A stretch of 64,000 nt of DNA, from positions 870,883-934,882 of the forward strand of contig NW_015622546.1 in NCBI RefSeq assembly GCF_000835495.1, written 5' to 3'. The position numbers and the translations under genes are program-made. Under the pieces are notes generated by a model that was given only the letters and a program-made list of their open reading frames with translations, did no database searches and was not told the DNA's origin. The DNA is from Cladophialophora immunda. Lineage: Eukaryota > Ascomycota > Eurotiomycetes > Chaetothyriales > Herpotrichiellaceae. This document shows positions 1-10,045 of the stretch, piece by piece (positions within the stretch are counted from its first letter, which is position 1; every line of letters starts with the position of its first letter).

Positions 1-855
1 GTTCGGACAGGCCCATGCTTCGGGGAATCCCCCCGTGGGCGCGTTTGAAAAACGGGGCATCACGGTAGTGGTAGACGTCGGTCTGGAAGCCGCGGCCGAA
101 TTCGTTGGCCAGCAGCCTCGCGACCGTCGTGTAGTTGTCGTTGAACGTGACCTGGTAGTCGCTGATGGCGCCGAGCGAGAAGTCTTGCGCCACAAAGTCT
201 ACCAGGATGGAGGTCTCCTTGGAAATGTCGCCAAACCCGTCGGGGGACACCTCGATCCTTCGCGGGCTGTCTCCTTCCCCCAGACTGCCAAATCGTGCCC
301 GGATCTCGTCCAATGCCGAGGGGATGGTGATGCGACCGACCTGTTCGACCGTCTCTGAAGCACTCGACGGGTTTGTGGTGCTGCCGGTCAGTCAGTGTCA
401 ACGTCACTCGATATCGGCGGGTGGGCAGCGTCAGTCGCATACCTCGGGGCGCCCAACGAGGCTGCTTCTACAGCGCGAATAGGTCGTCTCCGGCGTTGGA
501 GCCGGTCGCAGGGCAGACCGGAATCCTCGCACCGTGTACATGGATGGCCTCGCGTGGACAGATCACATCTCACCTTGCGGAGATGGCAGCTCGTGCAAGC
601 GGCCGCCGCAGACTTGGAACCTGGATCGCAGTGAGTCAATCTTCCACGATGCAACACGTTCACAAATACCTGTCCGGCTGGACCGCTGCGGAGTGGCCAT
701 TGAGCGATTGTCAGGGAGGGGGAGTCAGTGCCATGGGATTTCAGGCTGGTAGATTGTCGTCGAGATTGTCTCGATTGCATCCCACGTACATGTTTACAGT
801 GCGTGGTGAGGAGGGAAGTGAGGCAAAAGGGCACAGGGCTGCAGAGTCTAGGCAT
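1..855 (-). CDS. Zn2Cys6 fungal transcription factor, 5' part (runs off the left edge)
   Basis: This is the N-terminal part of a binuclear zinc-cluster regulator that continues beyond base 1. Exon 1 (855-443) carries the DNA-binding cluster with spacing C-x2-C-x6-C-x8-C-x2-C-x6-C (ACTSCHLRKVRC, then HPCTRC and GLPC), followed by a basic linker QRRRRP. Exon 1 has an in-frame stop just downstream, but an intron at 442-381 (donor GTATGC, CTGAC branch point, acceptor GGCAG) restores an open frame to the window edge. The start is uncertain: the ATG at 855 gives about 85 residues before the cluster, longer than usual, so a further intron or a later start is possible. The regulatory middle domain lies outside the window, so the target cannot be inferred. 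The RidA-like and dioxygenase genes lie upstream on the same strand. Confidence 0.75.
381..442 (-). other. Intron in the left-edge Zn2Cys6 gene
   Basis: The 62-bp intron reads GTATGC at the donor and CTGAC...GGCAG at the acceptor on the minus strand. Removing it joins CCG-AG to C-ACC and takes the zinc-cluster exon into a long open frame, while the unspliced frame stops at once. Confidence 0.75.
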
Positions 856-1163
856 GAATAGGTGGGACAGTGCTCCGTAGTAGGGTCTTGATCAGGGTTT
901 TATTGGGTTGGCCTTAGGGGTGATCTTTAGCTAAGGGGAGACGCCCAGTAGCAGCCAATGGATTACCGAGCGCCCAGTCTCCCTCGAGTGCGCAGGCACG
1001 CAGGGTTCCTATGCGGGCGGCACCCAGGCGGTGTCACATGACTACGCGTACTACGCGGATCCTCAAGGACTTCCACGAATCCCATCTCTCGCACTCCATC
1101 TTCCCTCCACCTGTAGTCATTTCCTCCTGCACCCTGTCTGCGCCTGCGCCCCCCCTCCTCTGC
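856..1163. other. Intergenic, no gene seen
   Basis: Upstream region of the truncated Zn2Cys6 gene and downstream region of the RidA-like gene. I see no conserved coding frame here. Confidence 0.5.
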
Positions 1164-1565
1164 TCACAACGTCGCCTCCGCCTGAATCTCGACAATCATT
1201 TCAGGAAAGCACAGCTTGGATGAGCCGACACACGTCCAGGTTGGCCGGTGGCCAGGGCACCGTTCGCGCCAGATCTTCATCATGACGGGTTCAAGGTCGG
1301 TGTCGAGCATGAATGTCAGGAACTTGTGCACGCCCAGCAGGCCCTTTTCGACGCCGGCCTTTTTCAACGCCGCCTCGACGCAGTCAAACGCCGCCGAGAT
1401 CTGGGCCTCGGCAGACGACGTCACCACCTTGCCCGTCTTCAGGTCGCAACCCGCCTGACCGGCCGTGATGACGATCTTGGCCGACGCGGGCAGCACAACG
1501 GCCTGGGAGAAGCCGTGGTTCTGGGCAAACTCGCCTCCGGGTCCGTCGTATTGATGAAAACTCAT
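1164..1565 (-). CDS. RidA/YjgF/UK114-family protein lacking the catalytic arginine
   Basis: A single-exon protein of 133 residues, the normal length for the RidA/YjgF family. The fold is recognisable from ITAGQAGCD near residue 35, a central helix (FDCVEAALKKAG), the LTFMLDTD strand and the C-terminal MIVEIQAEA strand. True RidA proteins hydrolyse reactive enamine/imine intermediates made by PLP enzymes, using a conserved arginine in a P-A-R-S/T-x-V motif. Here the aligned stretch reads PTWTCVG, with tryptophan where the arginine should be, so classical deaminase activity is doubtful; it is more like the non-deaminase Rid subfamilies. I chose ATG 1565; the frame extends upstream only to a TTG. 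It lies between a Zn2Cys6 regulator and an oxygenase, all on the minus strand, which may be a small pathway group. Confidence 0.82.
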   Translation of the reverse strand: MSFHQYDGPGGEFAQNHGFSQAVVLPASAKIVITAGQAGCDLKTGKVVTSSAEAQISAAFDCVEAALKKAGVEKGLLGVHKFLTFMLDTDLEPVMMKIWRERCPGHRPTWTCVGSSKLCFPEMIVEIQAEATL

Positions 1566-2261
1566 CCTGAACGCGTTCAAGGCTTCTCGAGTTGTGTTGT
1601 TGGTGCGGTCTCTAGAGTGTCATGTCAGTGACGGGGGCGCGTATAGGAGAGCCCCGAAAACGACATACCTGATTGTACTTTGGGCGGCGACCTAGATCGA
1701 CTCGAATCGAGAAACAGCAATCAAACCTCCAGCTTTGGATGCGGACGAAAATCAAACAGCGATCTGGAGGGCGGTATTATCTCTGTTTCCTTATAATAAC
1801 AGCTCCAAGTGGAATAGTCTTCACGTGGCTCTAATCCTCGACAATCAGCCTCTGGTTCCCGCCAGGGACTCTTCCCATGTTCCACAGCCCTGGGTGCTTG
1901 ACTTTGGCCGGCGACCCTCCGCCAGAGCTAACCGTACCATCAGGACAAGTCCGCTGTGTGTGGCACACCCATCCGACCCATTTAATATCGTTGCTCCGCA
2001 CGATAACTCGGCCGTCGAAACGCCGTGATGCGGCCGAAGCCCACCGAGGCGGTCCTGACTCTTTGGATATGTGCGACGCTAGGCTAGAAAGGCACTAAGA
2101 TCTGGATGTCCTGCAAGGCTGAGGACACCTCTGCCGACAAGTGGCTGAATCGGGATACAGTGCGGCCGAATAGAGATATGTCTACGATACTCTTGAGCTG
2201 GCTCCACCACGAACGCGATACCAAATTACCGATGGTTTATGGGATATGAAATGTGAGACTA
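1566..2261. other. Intergenic, no gene seen
   Basis: Promoter side of the RidA-like gene and 3' side of the dioxygenase gene. Short open frames on the plus strand lack any recognisable motif. Confidence 0.5.
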
Positions 2262-3251
2262 TCAACTTCCATAATGGTCAATCTTCTCCTTGGCCTGACC
2301 GCCGTTCAACAACAAGTTCCGCGGGTCGTCAAAGTCGACCCATCCGAGCCAGGGCATCGACACGGAATAGCCTATGATTTTCTGCAGCCGGGCGTCGTAC
2401 TGCCTGACGCTGTCGAGCGAGTTTGCCAGGAACTGATTCTCCTCCTGCCGCAGGGTGCCCTTGATCATGAAACAACTAAACACGAGCCGTTCTTCATCGG
2501 TGGTGGTGTTGGCGCTACCTCCGTGATAGGCAGACGCCAGCATGATGAAGGCGTCACCGGGCTCTAGCTCAGCATAGTAACAGAGGTCCTCGTTGGGCGG
2601 CTGCGTCTTGGCCCAGAGGTGACTGCGCGGGATGAAGCGTGTGGCGCCGTTGGCCCTGGTCGTCTTTTTGCCGGCGACAAACAGCCCTACGGCGCAATCG
2701 CGACCGACCGTGTAGTCGGCGTGCGAATCGAGCGCCGGCAGCTCGTTGTGGTAGTTCATGTCGTCGCGGTGCAGCTCCTGGCGCTTGGCGCCCGGCGCGA
2801 TAGAGAAGACGATGGTGTTGTTGACCTGCGGCGGGGCGACCGACCGCTCGAGCTTCTGGCCTAGCCAGGCGTCATGTGTCGACGAGATGAGTCGGTTGCA
2901 GACCTCTTGGTACAGCTCGTTGCCCAGCACCTTGCGTGTGAACGTGGGCGACTTTTGCACCAGGCCTGTCACCCGGCGCGTCTCGGGCGGGAAGAAGTCG
3001 CCCTGCCACGGTTGGTCCTTGAGGATGTACGGACGCACGTCGGCGTCGATGTTCCTGACATCGTCCCGGCTGACCAGGTTGCGCACGACACAGCCTCCGG
3101 TGCGGATGAGCGACTCGACGACGTTGTCAACGGTCGCGCTGCTCGCGTCAAACACGTCGACCTTGGCCGCCCTGGAGTCCTCGGCCAGGTGCTTGGGAAA
3201 GCCTCCTGCGGGCGCGTTGGGGAGCGGTTCTTCGAGACGAGACGGCGACAT
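2262..3251 (-). CDS. Phytanoyl-CoA dioxygenase (PhyH)-family Fe(II)/2-oxoglutarate oxygenase
   Basis: A single-exon protein of 329 residues. The 2-His-1-carboxylate iron site is visible as H161-x-D163 in QELHRDDMNYHN and the distal histidine H243 in ASAYHGGSAN, with a candidate 2-oxoglutarate-binding arginine in the C-terminal ERLVFSCF segment. The length and motifs match fungal PhyH-family oxygenases, which hydroxylate, desaturate or rearrange small molecules, often in secondary metabolism; the substrate cannot be read from sequence. The start was set at ATG 3251, because the frame extends further upstream but a TATAAAA lies 73 bp before this ATG. The protein is likely soluble and cytosolic, since it has no signal peptide. 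Its neighbours are a RidA-like protein and a Zn2Cys6 regulator. Confidence 0.88.
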   Translation of the reverse strand: MSPSRLEEPLPNAPAGGFPKHLAEDSRAAKVDVFDASSATVDNVVESLIRTGGCVVRNLVSRDDVRNIDADVRPYILKDQPWQGDFFPPETRRVTGLVQKSPTFTRKVLGNELYQEVCNRLISSTHDAWLGQKLERSVAPPQVNNTIVFSIAPGAKRQELHRDDMNYHNELPALDSHADYTVGRDCAVGLFVAGKKTTRANGATRFIPRSHLWAKTQPPNEDLCYYAELEPGDAFIMLASAYHGGSANTTTDEERLVFSCFMIKGTLRQEENQFLANSLDSVRQYDARLQKIIGYSVSMPWLGWVDFDDPRNLLLNGGQAKEKIDHYGS

Positions 3252-3323
3252 GTCGAAGCTGGTTAGGGTATCTTCAAGTTCGATCAATGAGCGATTCGAA
3301 TGCCCAAGCAATACCGCTCTGCC

Positions 3324-3330
3324 TTTTATA
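3324..3330 (-). promoter_or_regulatory. TATA box of the PhyH-family oxygenase gene
   Basis: TATAAAA on the minus strand, 73 bp upstream of the chosen ATG. It argues against the longer N-terminal extension, because the TATA lies inside that extended frame. Confidence 0.55.
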
Positions 3331-5111
3331 TCCGCGGGGTTGACGTTTGATCCACGTTGGAGGACTTTCAAAGTCAGGGTCAACGGCACCTGCTTAGCTA
3401 AGGAAATGAGACAGCATGACATCTACCACCCAAGGCGCCGGGGCATGCTCCAGACCGCCTTTAAGGCAAGTGAGACCACCAACATTGTCAAAGGCCGACG
3501 TTTGCGCGGGAAGAATCCTTCGTTCCGTATGAGGCAGTTGAGATTGTGGGGGTCAAGATGGAGAGAATGGAGAACCGCCAAACTTTTGAAAACATTGGCT
3601 ATGATTCTGCCAACACCGAACCGCGCCGCCGGCGATTCAGCGGACATGCGCGGCGCAAGGTGTGACGGGTGGATCTCGGAGGCACACACAGCTGAAGCCC
3701 ACCGATCCCCGACGACAATCATGATGCCGCAGACAGACAGACGGCTTCAAGTCCGTTGCCAGAACGACCCGTTGTCCAGGTACGGAGAACCAATCCCGGG
3801 CCCTCACAATCTACGCCAGTCCGAACGTCACGTTCCTGTCCATATGATTGGACATGCTTGGCGAGGATGTTATCTATGGTATGAAAATGATCTTGGCCGC
3901 ATCGCAATCGCCGTGTCACTGCCGACCGACCTCCGCAATACGTGGCAAGAGAAGGACAAATGGACACCGGAACCGCGGTCATTGGTCAATGGGACATGAC
4001 TGCAGGCCGAAAAAAGGAGCGAGAAAAGGGGCTGACGAGGTTGTATACGACCCCCAATAGGAATGGAGCCTCGCCGTCTCTCTGAAACTCGAAATGGATT
4101 ATGCGCCTGAGAGACAATGGAATTCATACTTTCGCGTGGTGTCCACTCTTATACACTGAAAAAGCATAGCTCCAATGTCAATACGATGCCGGTCAACAAA
4201 AGCAGGAGAGACAGCATTTGAAGTACCCAGACTCGTGCCTGGAAGCTAAGCAAGTCCTATCGAGCTATATCATCCGGCAACCAGCAGCATACCGGATGCA
4301 GGCTCGTTGTCTCCTTCACGCCATTGCCCAGGACGATGCGTTGTAGCATCGTTATTCATCCCGATGTGTATCCTGGTTGGCCAAGGTGAGCCATTTTGAT
4401 CAACCGATGGGTTATGGCATATCATTGCCGCAAAACCTGCAGAGCTGTCTCTGCCCAAGGACGTTATTCTTCCTGGAGGGGTGGAGAGAAGCCGCCGACG
4501 TAGTTTGAAGCGAATCGTTATGGAAGATATACCATGAAGACCACCTTTGTCAATAGAACAGAGGCAGTCTTCTTATCACCTGGAGGAAGGCGTTCCTAAT
4601 TATGCTGAACCGTTGCAAGGGAAAAAACAAACTATACAGCCATCCCTATACAGTCTCTATGGTACCGACAGACTGAAGGGAACCTGTAGTGGTCTAGGAC
4701 GCTCTGTATGTCAGGGACGGGTTGTTGTAACAGTGCAGAGCTTTGTGCTCCGTGTTGCTCTGGCACCTTGCATGTGACTGCACGTGCCCCTTGGCATGCT
4801 CTCCCCCGAGGTCGCTCCTTCCGTTGGTCGTATTTCAGGCTTTGATCTGTATAGGCTAGACCGCCTGACAGTGTACGAATCAATCAACCAATCAATCAAA
4901 GGCAATATAGAATGAATATTCTAATGCTCGCCGTATTCACATGCTCTCTCCCAGGGCCAGTTTTGCAGTGCAAAGTATCTCGTGTTCGACAAAGTCCCAA
5001 TGTTGCATTAATGCAGCTATATTTTCGGCATGGAGTTTTCCCCTCTAGCCATTCCCTCATTTGAACCACCCAAGGCTTGTCTATCGCGCCACCCCACCTC
5101 CTCTGAGACAA
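3331..5111. other. Long intergenic stretch, no gene seen
   Basis: About 1.8 kb upstream of the PhyH oxygenase and downstream of the leucine-rich protein. Several open frames exist on both strands, but none has a recognisable motif, a good start context or splice continuity. Confidence 0.45.
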
Positions 5112-6332
5112 TCACCGCTCAACCCATGCGCCGCCTTCCTTCATAAACACCACGTTTGGTGCACTTTTGACCTTGAGAATGCTCATTCCAAACTTGCCCA
5201 GCTTCGGACACCCCGCAGCAATCTTCTCGACGTCGGCCAGGTTCGCGACGGTCAATCCCGATTTCCAGTCCTCGCCTTCCTCCTTGGCCTTGTCGGGAAC
5301 CCCAATGACTTCTATCCCTTCCAAGACCGAAGCCACTCCTTTGTGCTGCAGGCCTTCTGCCAGTTTCCCCACCCAGCCTTCTTCGAGAAGAACACTGACG
5401 GTAATGTCGACCAGACCCGCCGCCTCACCGCCGGCACAAGCATAGACCACCTCCCCCACTTCCACGGGACGGAGAGAATACATGCCCAAATTCAAGATCT
5501 TCAAACTCTTCAACTGGCCTCCGTGGCTCATACTCTCGAACCTTTTCCTGATCGCAGTAGGGGCTCGTCCGTCGCTGGCAAACGGGAGAATCCCTTCGTT
5601 GATTTCCTGCTTCTCCTTTTTCTCCTCTTCTCCCTCGGGAGCTTCTGCGAGCTCATCCTTCCGCTCAGGGACGAAGTCAAAGCTGGCCCCTACCAGACCC
5701 TTGACAAGGAGATTCGGCAAGTCCTCGCCTTGAACTCTGGCCAGGAAGTCGCTATCCTCGTGTCCACGGAAGGTGTAACTGACGTCGACCAGCTTCAAGC
5801 CTTCACTAGCGTTGCCTTTGGCATGTGCCTCAAGAAATTCACCCACGGTCTTGAAAAAGCCGGGCCTCGCAAAAGAATCAATGATATGCAGTTCCTGCAG
5901 GTTCGGCAGACACTCGAAGAACTTCTCCGCGTCCTTCCTGGATGCCTCATCGAGACCATCGATCAGACAGCTGAAGAAGGTAACGCTTCTAACGTTTGGC
6001 AATGACCGCGCTAGTCTAGTCAGGAAGGGCGGCGTACCAGGGAAGCCGAGACCAAATAGCTCGAAGGTCAAATGAGTGATGGATTTCGGCAGATCTGGCA
6101 AAGGGGCTTGAGTGACGATGGCGTCGCTATGAGTTTGCACCATAGTTTGGTACTCATCAAGCTTGATGTCGGCGGTGAATGTAAGTTCTCTCAGGCGGGA
6201 AGCATGAGGAGGGAAGTCTGGCAGTTGAAATTCCTTCAACGGAATCTGAGCGGCAAGAGGGTACGAGCCTGGATCATGAGGCTCGGAGGGTGCTGCCGCA
6301 GTCGAGGACGCACCATTTGCGACGCCAGCCAT
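5112..6332 (-). CDS. Conserved hypothetical protein with leucine-rich-repeat character
   Basis: A single-exon protein of 406 residues with no signal peptide or membrane segment. Several segments resemble degenerate leucine-rich repeats, for example SITHLTFELFG, LPNVRSVTF, CLPNLQELHIID and LKSLKILNLGM, spaced as in F-box/LRR proteins, but I see no F-box at the N-terminus. A charged linker near the middle (GEEEKKEKQE) separates the two halves. The function is unknown; a protein-protein interaction role is a reasonable guess from the repeat-like strands. The ATG at 6332 is the first in frame and is followed by a low-complexity start (MAGVANGASSTAAAPSEP). It sits alone, with more than 1 kb on either side. 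Confidence 0.72.
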   Translation of the reverse strand: MAGVANGASSTAAAPSEPHDPGSYPLAAQIPLKEFQLPDFPPHASRLRELTFTADIKLDEYQTMVQTHSDAIVTQAPLPDLPKSITHLTFELFGLGFPGTPPFLTRLARSLPNVRSVTFFSCLIDGLDEASRKDAEKFFECLPNLQELHIIDSFARPGFFKTVGEFLEAHAKGNASEGLKLVDVSYTFRGHEDSDFLARVQGEDLPNLLVKGLVGASFDFVPERKDELAEAPEGEEEKKEKQEINEGILPFASDGRAPTAIRKRFESMSHGGQLKSLKILNLGMYSLRPVEVGEVVYACAGGEAAGLVDITVSVLLEEGWVGKLAEGLQHKGVASVLEGIEVIGVPDKAKEEGEDWKSGLTVANLADVEKIAAGCPKLGKFGMSILKVKSAPNVVFMKEGGAWVER

Positions 6333-7581
6333 CGTGGATTTTCGATTCTGTCAAGTGTGATATCTGAACACGGGGCTGACGGTATTGTTGTCTTCCTGCG
6401 GTCTTGCACCCGCTTGAACACGTACGTTCAGAGAATCGAAAGTCCTATTCAAGCAGGCCCCTGTATGAACCTCCGGGTCGCCGTCAGTCTCGACTGGCGA
6501 TTGTGTTTTTCTGCTAGAGCGTCACGTAAGGCAGAGAGTCCAAATTTGAAGAGGCAGGTTGGATATTTCTCAGACGCTGTTGTCTCATCCTTCCCCTCGT
6601 CTCGCTTGACGATATGCCGTGCTTCGGCGGGATTCCACCAGCATCTTGCGGCGCATGGGTGCACTGGTGCTGATGCGTTTGACGCGCTGCTTACCCCTCA
6701 AAAAGGGGAGACGATTGTCCCGCAAATTGTGGTCCTGGCGGCCTGGGCGCGGGGAAAGGCCTGCAGGGATGATAGAGTGGGATCGGCCGGATAAGCAGGG
6801 AAACGGGAGTCTAAGTGGACGAGGGCTTCCCTGGGGAGACAACCCGGATCGGAGGAATGGCAAAGTGGTTGGAATCTGCAAGGAGTCTCAAGGCCTGGCA
6901 TGGAGAAGTTGAGATTGTGCTGCCACAATAATGAGGGCTGCACCGGACAGAACAGTTGATGGAAACCTGGAAGAAAGATGATCCGAGGCCGATTTGGATA
7001 TTGCTTGTAACACTCCACGATCTCCTCATTATGTGCGAATGTTCCATCTAATGGAACACTTCTTCACAGACTCAAGATCGCTCGCAACGCATCCATCTAT
7101 GACGGCAGGTCACAGAGGCGATATAGAGGATGCGCCAAAGCCCCATGGATTGCACTATACGAGACGTCTGAGCTGAGCGTCCAGAAGGACGAGCCTTGCT
7201 ACGCGGGGACTGTGCTATATCCATGCGAGCAGTGCACCCAGGACGAGGCCGCACCAACACTCACTAACCGCAGCGGCTGAAAGCGCGCATTGTGGCCAGT
7301 ATTGATGTTTTTCTTTCGTCAGGACCTAGTTGGCAAAGGCTGATCCTGGCTGATTGGGCCGGTTGTGACTAGGCTTCGCTCAGCCACCTGCTAGGCTACT
7401 ATGCACGACAGCACTCGCTGCTCGATTCACACTTCAGGTTGACCAGGCTCAACTTCGGCTCAGCCTCACCTGGACATTGCTCAGGTTGTTCATGACTTCA
7501 TCAGTGCTGCTCAGTCCTGGTCTTGGGCTCTACCCTCATTGGAACACCCGTACCTGGGTGTGCACCTGTCTCCATGGAATA
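6333..7581. other. Intergenic, with imperfect CAGGCTCA-like motifs at 7370-7520
   Basis: No coding signal. The interval 7370-7520 contains several imperfect copies of a motif like gCTCAGcC/CAGGCTCA in both orientations. They are too degenerate to call a repeat family. Confidence 0.4.
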
Positions 7582-9300
7582 CTAGAAATTTGTCCTGCAT
7601 TCGGCAAGAGGAGAGACTGAATCCGACGAGAGGCTCGAGTGTTGATGAGCTAGCAAATTGAAGGTTCTCGCCAGCCGTCCTTGTACAGAACCTGCGGTTT
7701 CTATTTCTTCCACGGTCACGGGATCGTAAAACAAGAGCATTTTCGAAGTTTCCCTCACCTCGACTAGTGTTCCGAAATATGTCTCCTTCCTGGCAAGCTC
7801 GCGAAAGAGCAACGCTGCCGAATTATCTTCGAGATCTCGGACTTGGTCCCGGTAGGATAAGGCTGAGAGCACTTTGAAGAGTTTTGCCCCAAGAGCATCT
7901 GTGTTGAGCTTGGCATGACATCTGGGGCGCTTGCATTTCATCACCATCCCGTTGCGTGCATGCGTCAAGAGATTGATCTTGAGGAACCGCTTGCTGTAGC
8001 CTTTCCGTTTGGTATAGAGGTCCAATTCTTCTGACACCGCGTCGATGTCCGACTGGTCCGGTATCTTGTAGGGACTCTTGACTCTCCAGTTTAGTGGTTG
8101 ACATTTCAGCTGATCACGCCACCGAGAATGTCTCGAGTATTCTCCGGACGAAATGATTCCAGCCATCTTGGCGCCTCGTGTCGTCGCATCGATTTTTGAC
8201 GCAGTGGAACATTGGATAATCGGGCAGTTTCCGACGTATACACAATCCAAAGCCAGTTGGGCGGAGGATAAGTTGATGTCCAACAATTCTCGTACTCCTC
8301 CAATATCTGAGATGAGGGTGTCAGGAGCCATCGCTTCTAACAGATCAAGGAACAAGTCCTCAATCTCACGGCGGTAGTCAACAAGTATTGTAGATTCGCC
8401 TGGGAGCAGTCCAAGGACGCCGTAAACTTTGTCATGAAGAACGGAACATCTACACTGTCTGAATGCCTGAATCAGCCGGAATAGATTCTCTGGTTGGCCT
8501 TGCTCAATCGATGCGAACCATTGTTGGGAAAGAGACATGGCGGGCGATCCCCAAATGTCTGGTGCCCATTGCGCAATAAAACGAACCGGATTTTTGTCGA
8601 GCGTATCCAGTACGAAGGCCCATGCTTGCCAGGGAACCGTTTTGTTGCCGCAGAAAAGCAATGGCTGCTTTGCAAGTAATATCTCCTGGAGGATCCACGT
8701 CCTGGTCCAGTAAGTGCGCTTGCATAATGCCTCACAGGCTTTCCACACAGCAATTTTGGCTTGAAACACTTTGTTTTGATAGGGTTTCCATTCCTCCCAG
8801 GTCAACTGTGAGACGGACCGGAGAGCATCTTCCGCTGAGTTTGGAATGCACATATCTTGCAGAAAATCAAACAGCTCATCACTTCCATTAGCTGAAGGCC
8901 CCAGCCAGACCAAAACATTGGCAGCCGTCTGATATATTTTCTTCATCTGCTGCACTTGATGGTTTTTCTCTGTAGTCTCCTGCTGGTCAATGCAAATGGC
9001 ATCGACCCAGAGGTTCTTGTACCCATCTGCAGGATTGATATTGAGGAGAGTCGTCAAAAAACGATGGAGATTGTGGTGAACGTGGTATCGCATGTCATCA
9101 ATGTAGATCTCACACAGTCCTGGCTCGAGGCTGCCCCACTCGTATGACAGGGCTGAGAATTTTAAAGTAGGGTTGAGGAATTCGTGACGAAGGCTGCCCC
9201 TGACGGTGCCATCAGCTTGGAGTGGCAAGAGATCTAATACTCGAATCATCGGCCGAGTCAAATCGAGAGGATGGTGTTTGAAGGCCTGAACTGTCCCCAT
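7582..9300 (-). CDS. HET-domain (heterokaryon incompatibility-type) protein
   Basis: A single-exon protein of 572 residues with an N-terminal HET domain, a domain tied in several fungi to allorecognition and programmed cell death on fusion of unlike hyphae. Diagnostic motifs are in order: FSALSYEWGS (about residues 48-57), LWVDAICIDQ (97-106), the following EKNHQVQQM, then VLVWLG. A further block (RTWILQEILLA) matches the usual continuation of the family. The C-terminal half contains two cysteine-containing clusters but no NACHT, WD or other partner domain I can recognise, so this is a stand-alone HET protein. The start at 9300 is the first ATG and sits 25-30 residues before the domain, as in relatives. 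No partner gene is adjacent. Confidence 0.9.
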   Translation of the reverse strand: MGTVQAFKHHPLDLTRPMIRVLDLLPLQADGTVRGSLRHEFLNPTLKFSALSYEWGSLEPGLCEIYIDDMRYHVHHNLHRFLTTLLNINPADGYKNLWVDAICIDQQETTEKNHQVQQMKKIYQTAANVLVWLGPSANGSDELFDFLQDMCIPNSAEDALRSVSQLTWEEWKPYQNKVFQAKIAVWKACEALCKRTYWTRTWILQEILLAKQPLLFCGNKTVPWQAWAFVLDTLDKNPVRFIAQWAPDIWGSPAMSLSQQWFASIEQGQPENLFRLIQAFRQCRCSVLHDKVYGVLGLLPGESTILVDYRREIEDLFLDLLEAMAPDTLISDIGGVRELLDINLSSAQLALDCVYVGNCPIIQCSTASKIDATTRGAKMAGIISSGEYSRHSRWRDQLKCQPLNWRVKSPYKIPDQSDIDAVSEELDLYTKRKGYSKRFLKINLLTHARNGMVMKCKRPRCHAKLNTDALGAKLFKVLSALSYRDQVRDLEDNSAALLFRELARKETYFGTLVEVRETSKMLLFYDPVTVEEIETAGSVQGRLARTFNLLAHQHSSLSSDSVSPLAECRTNF

Positions 9301-10045
9301 GTTTTCGAATGCATGAAAACCAGAACGAGTTGGTTGGTACTGTACAAGAATTCGATTATGTTAATAACCACGCGGTGGCAGTGCTGAGGCCCAATTGCCA
9401 AAGCCACCAGGCGCCGCATGCCCTTTCGTGTTAGACACAATCATTTTGCCCTGCACAGCCTTGGTGGGGGCCAGGGTTGGCGGACTCGAGGGCTAAAAGA
9501 CTGATATCACCGGGGGGCCGTTATCAGTGGCCATGAAGCAGAGCAAGTGAGAGGCTGCAGTGCCAGCCATGTCTCCAAGGCTTGGGCCCGGCTCAGACGC
9601 TGGCCTGAATTTCTGCGCATTCATCTCACTTCAAACAAGTTGCGACAGTGGGATAGAATCTCTTCATTGAATTCAGTTTCATGAGCATCTATTTACTCAG
9701 CACATTTTGCATCCGCTTAGCATCCGTGGCACATCAAGGCAACTCACGTGAAAACAAGTCGTAGCTCATCAGTCATGAATTCCCGGAACGGCGCCCATAA
9801 TCCGTCTCCCGCGCCATTTCGGAACGATATCGCAGTCGTGCAAGTGAATAAGAAGTATTCCAAAGAGGATGACGTCTTGCTGACTAGTAATGCGTGCATG
9901 ATGAGTGTGGTCAGCCGTAACGGTCGTACACATCGTAATATCATATCCAGGCGTATCAGTCCATGTCCACGAGCCGCTCCACCGTCGGAGTACATGTTCG
10001 CAGGTGCTGCCAATTCCACCGGACGAGGACGATCGAGGTGCAGGC
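9301..10045. other. Intergenic, no gene seen
   Basis: Upstream region of the HET gene and 3' flank of the secreted protein gene. Open frames at 9744-10086 overlap on both strands and show no family motif. Confidence 0.45.

Noticed and set aside
2758..3999. Plus-strand 413-residue ORF opposite the PhyH oxygenase
   Set aside because: The minus strand has all the oxygenase motifs; the plus frame is Ser/Arg-rich with no family.
3423..5060. Several 60-110 residue ORFs on both strands
   Set aside because: No motif, no splice continuity and mutual overlap; they look like chance frames.
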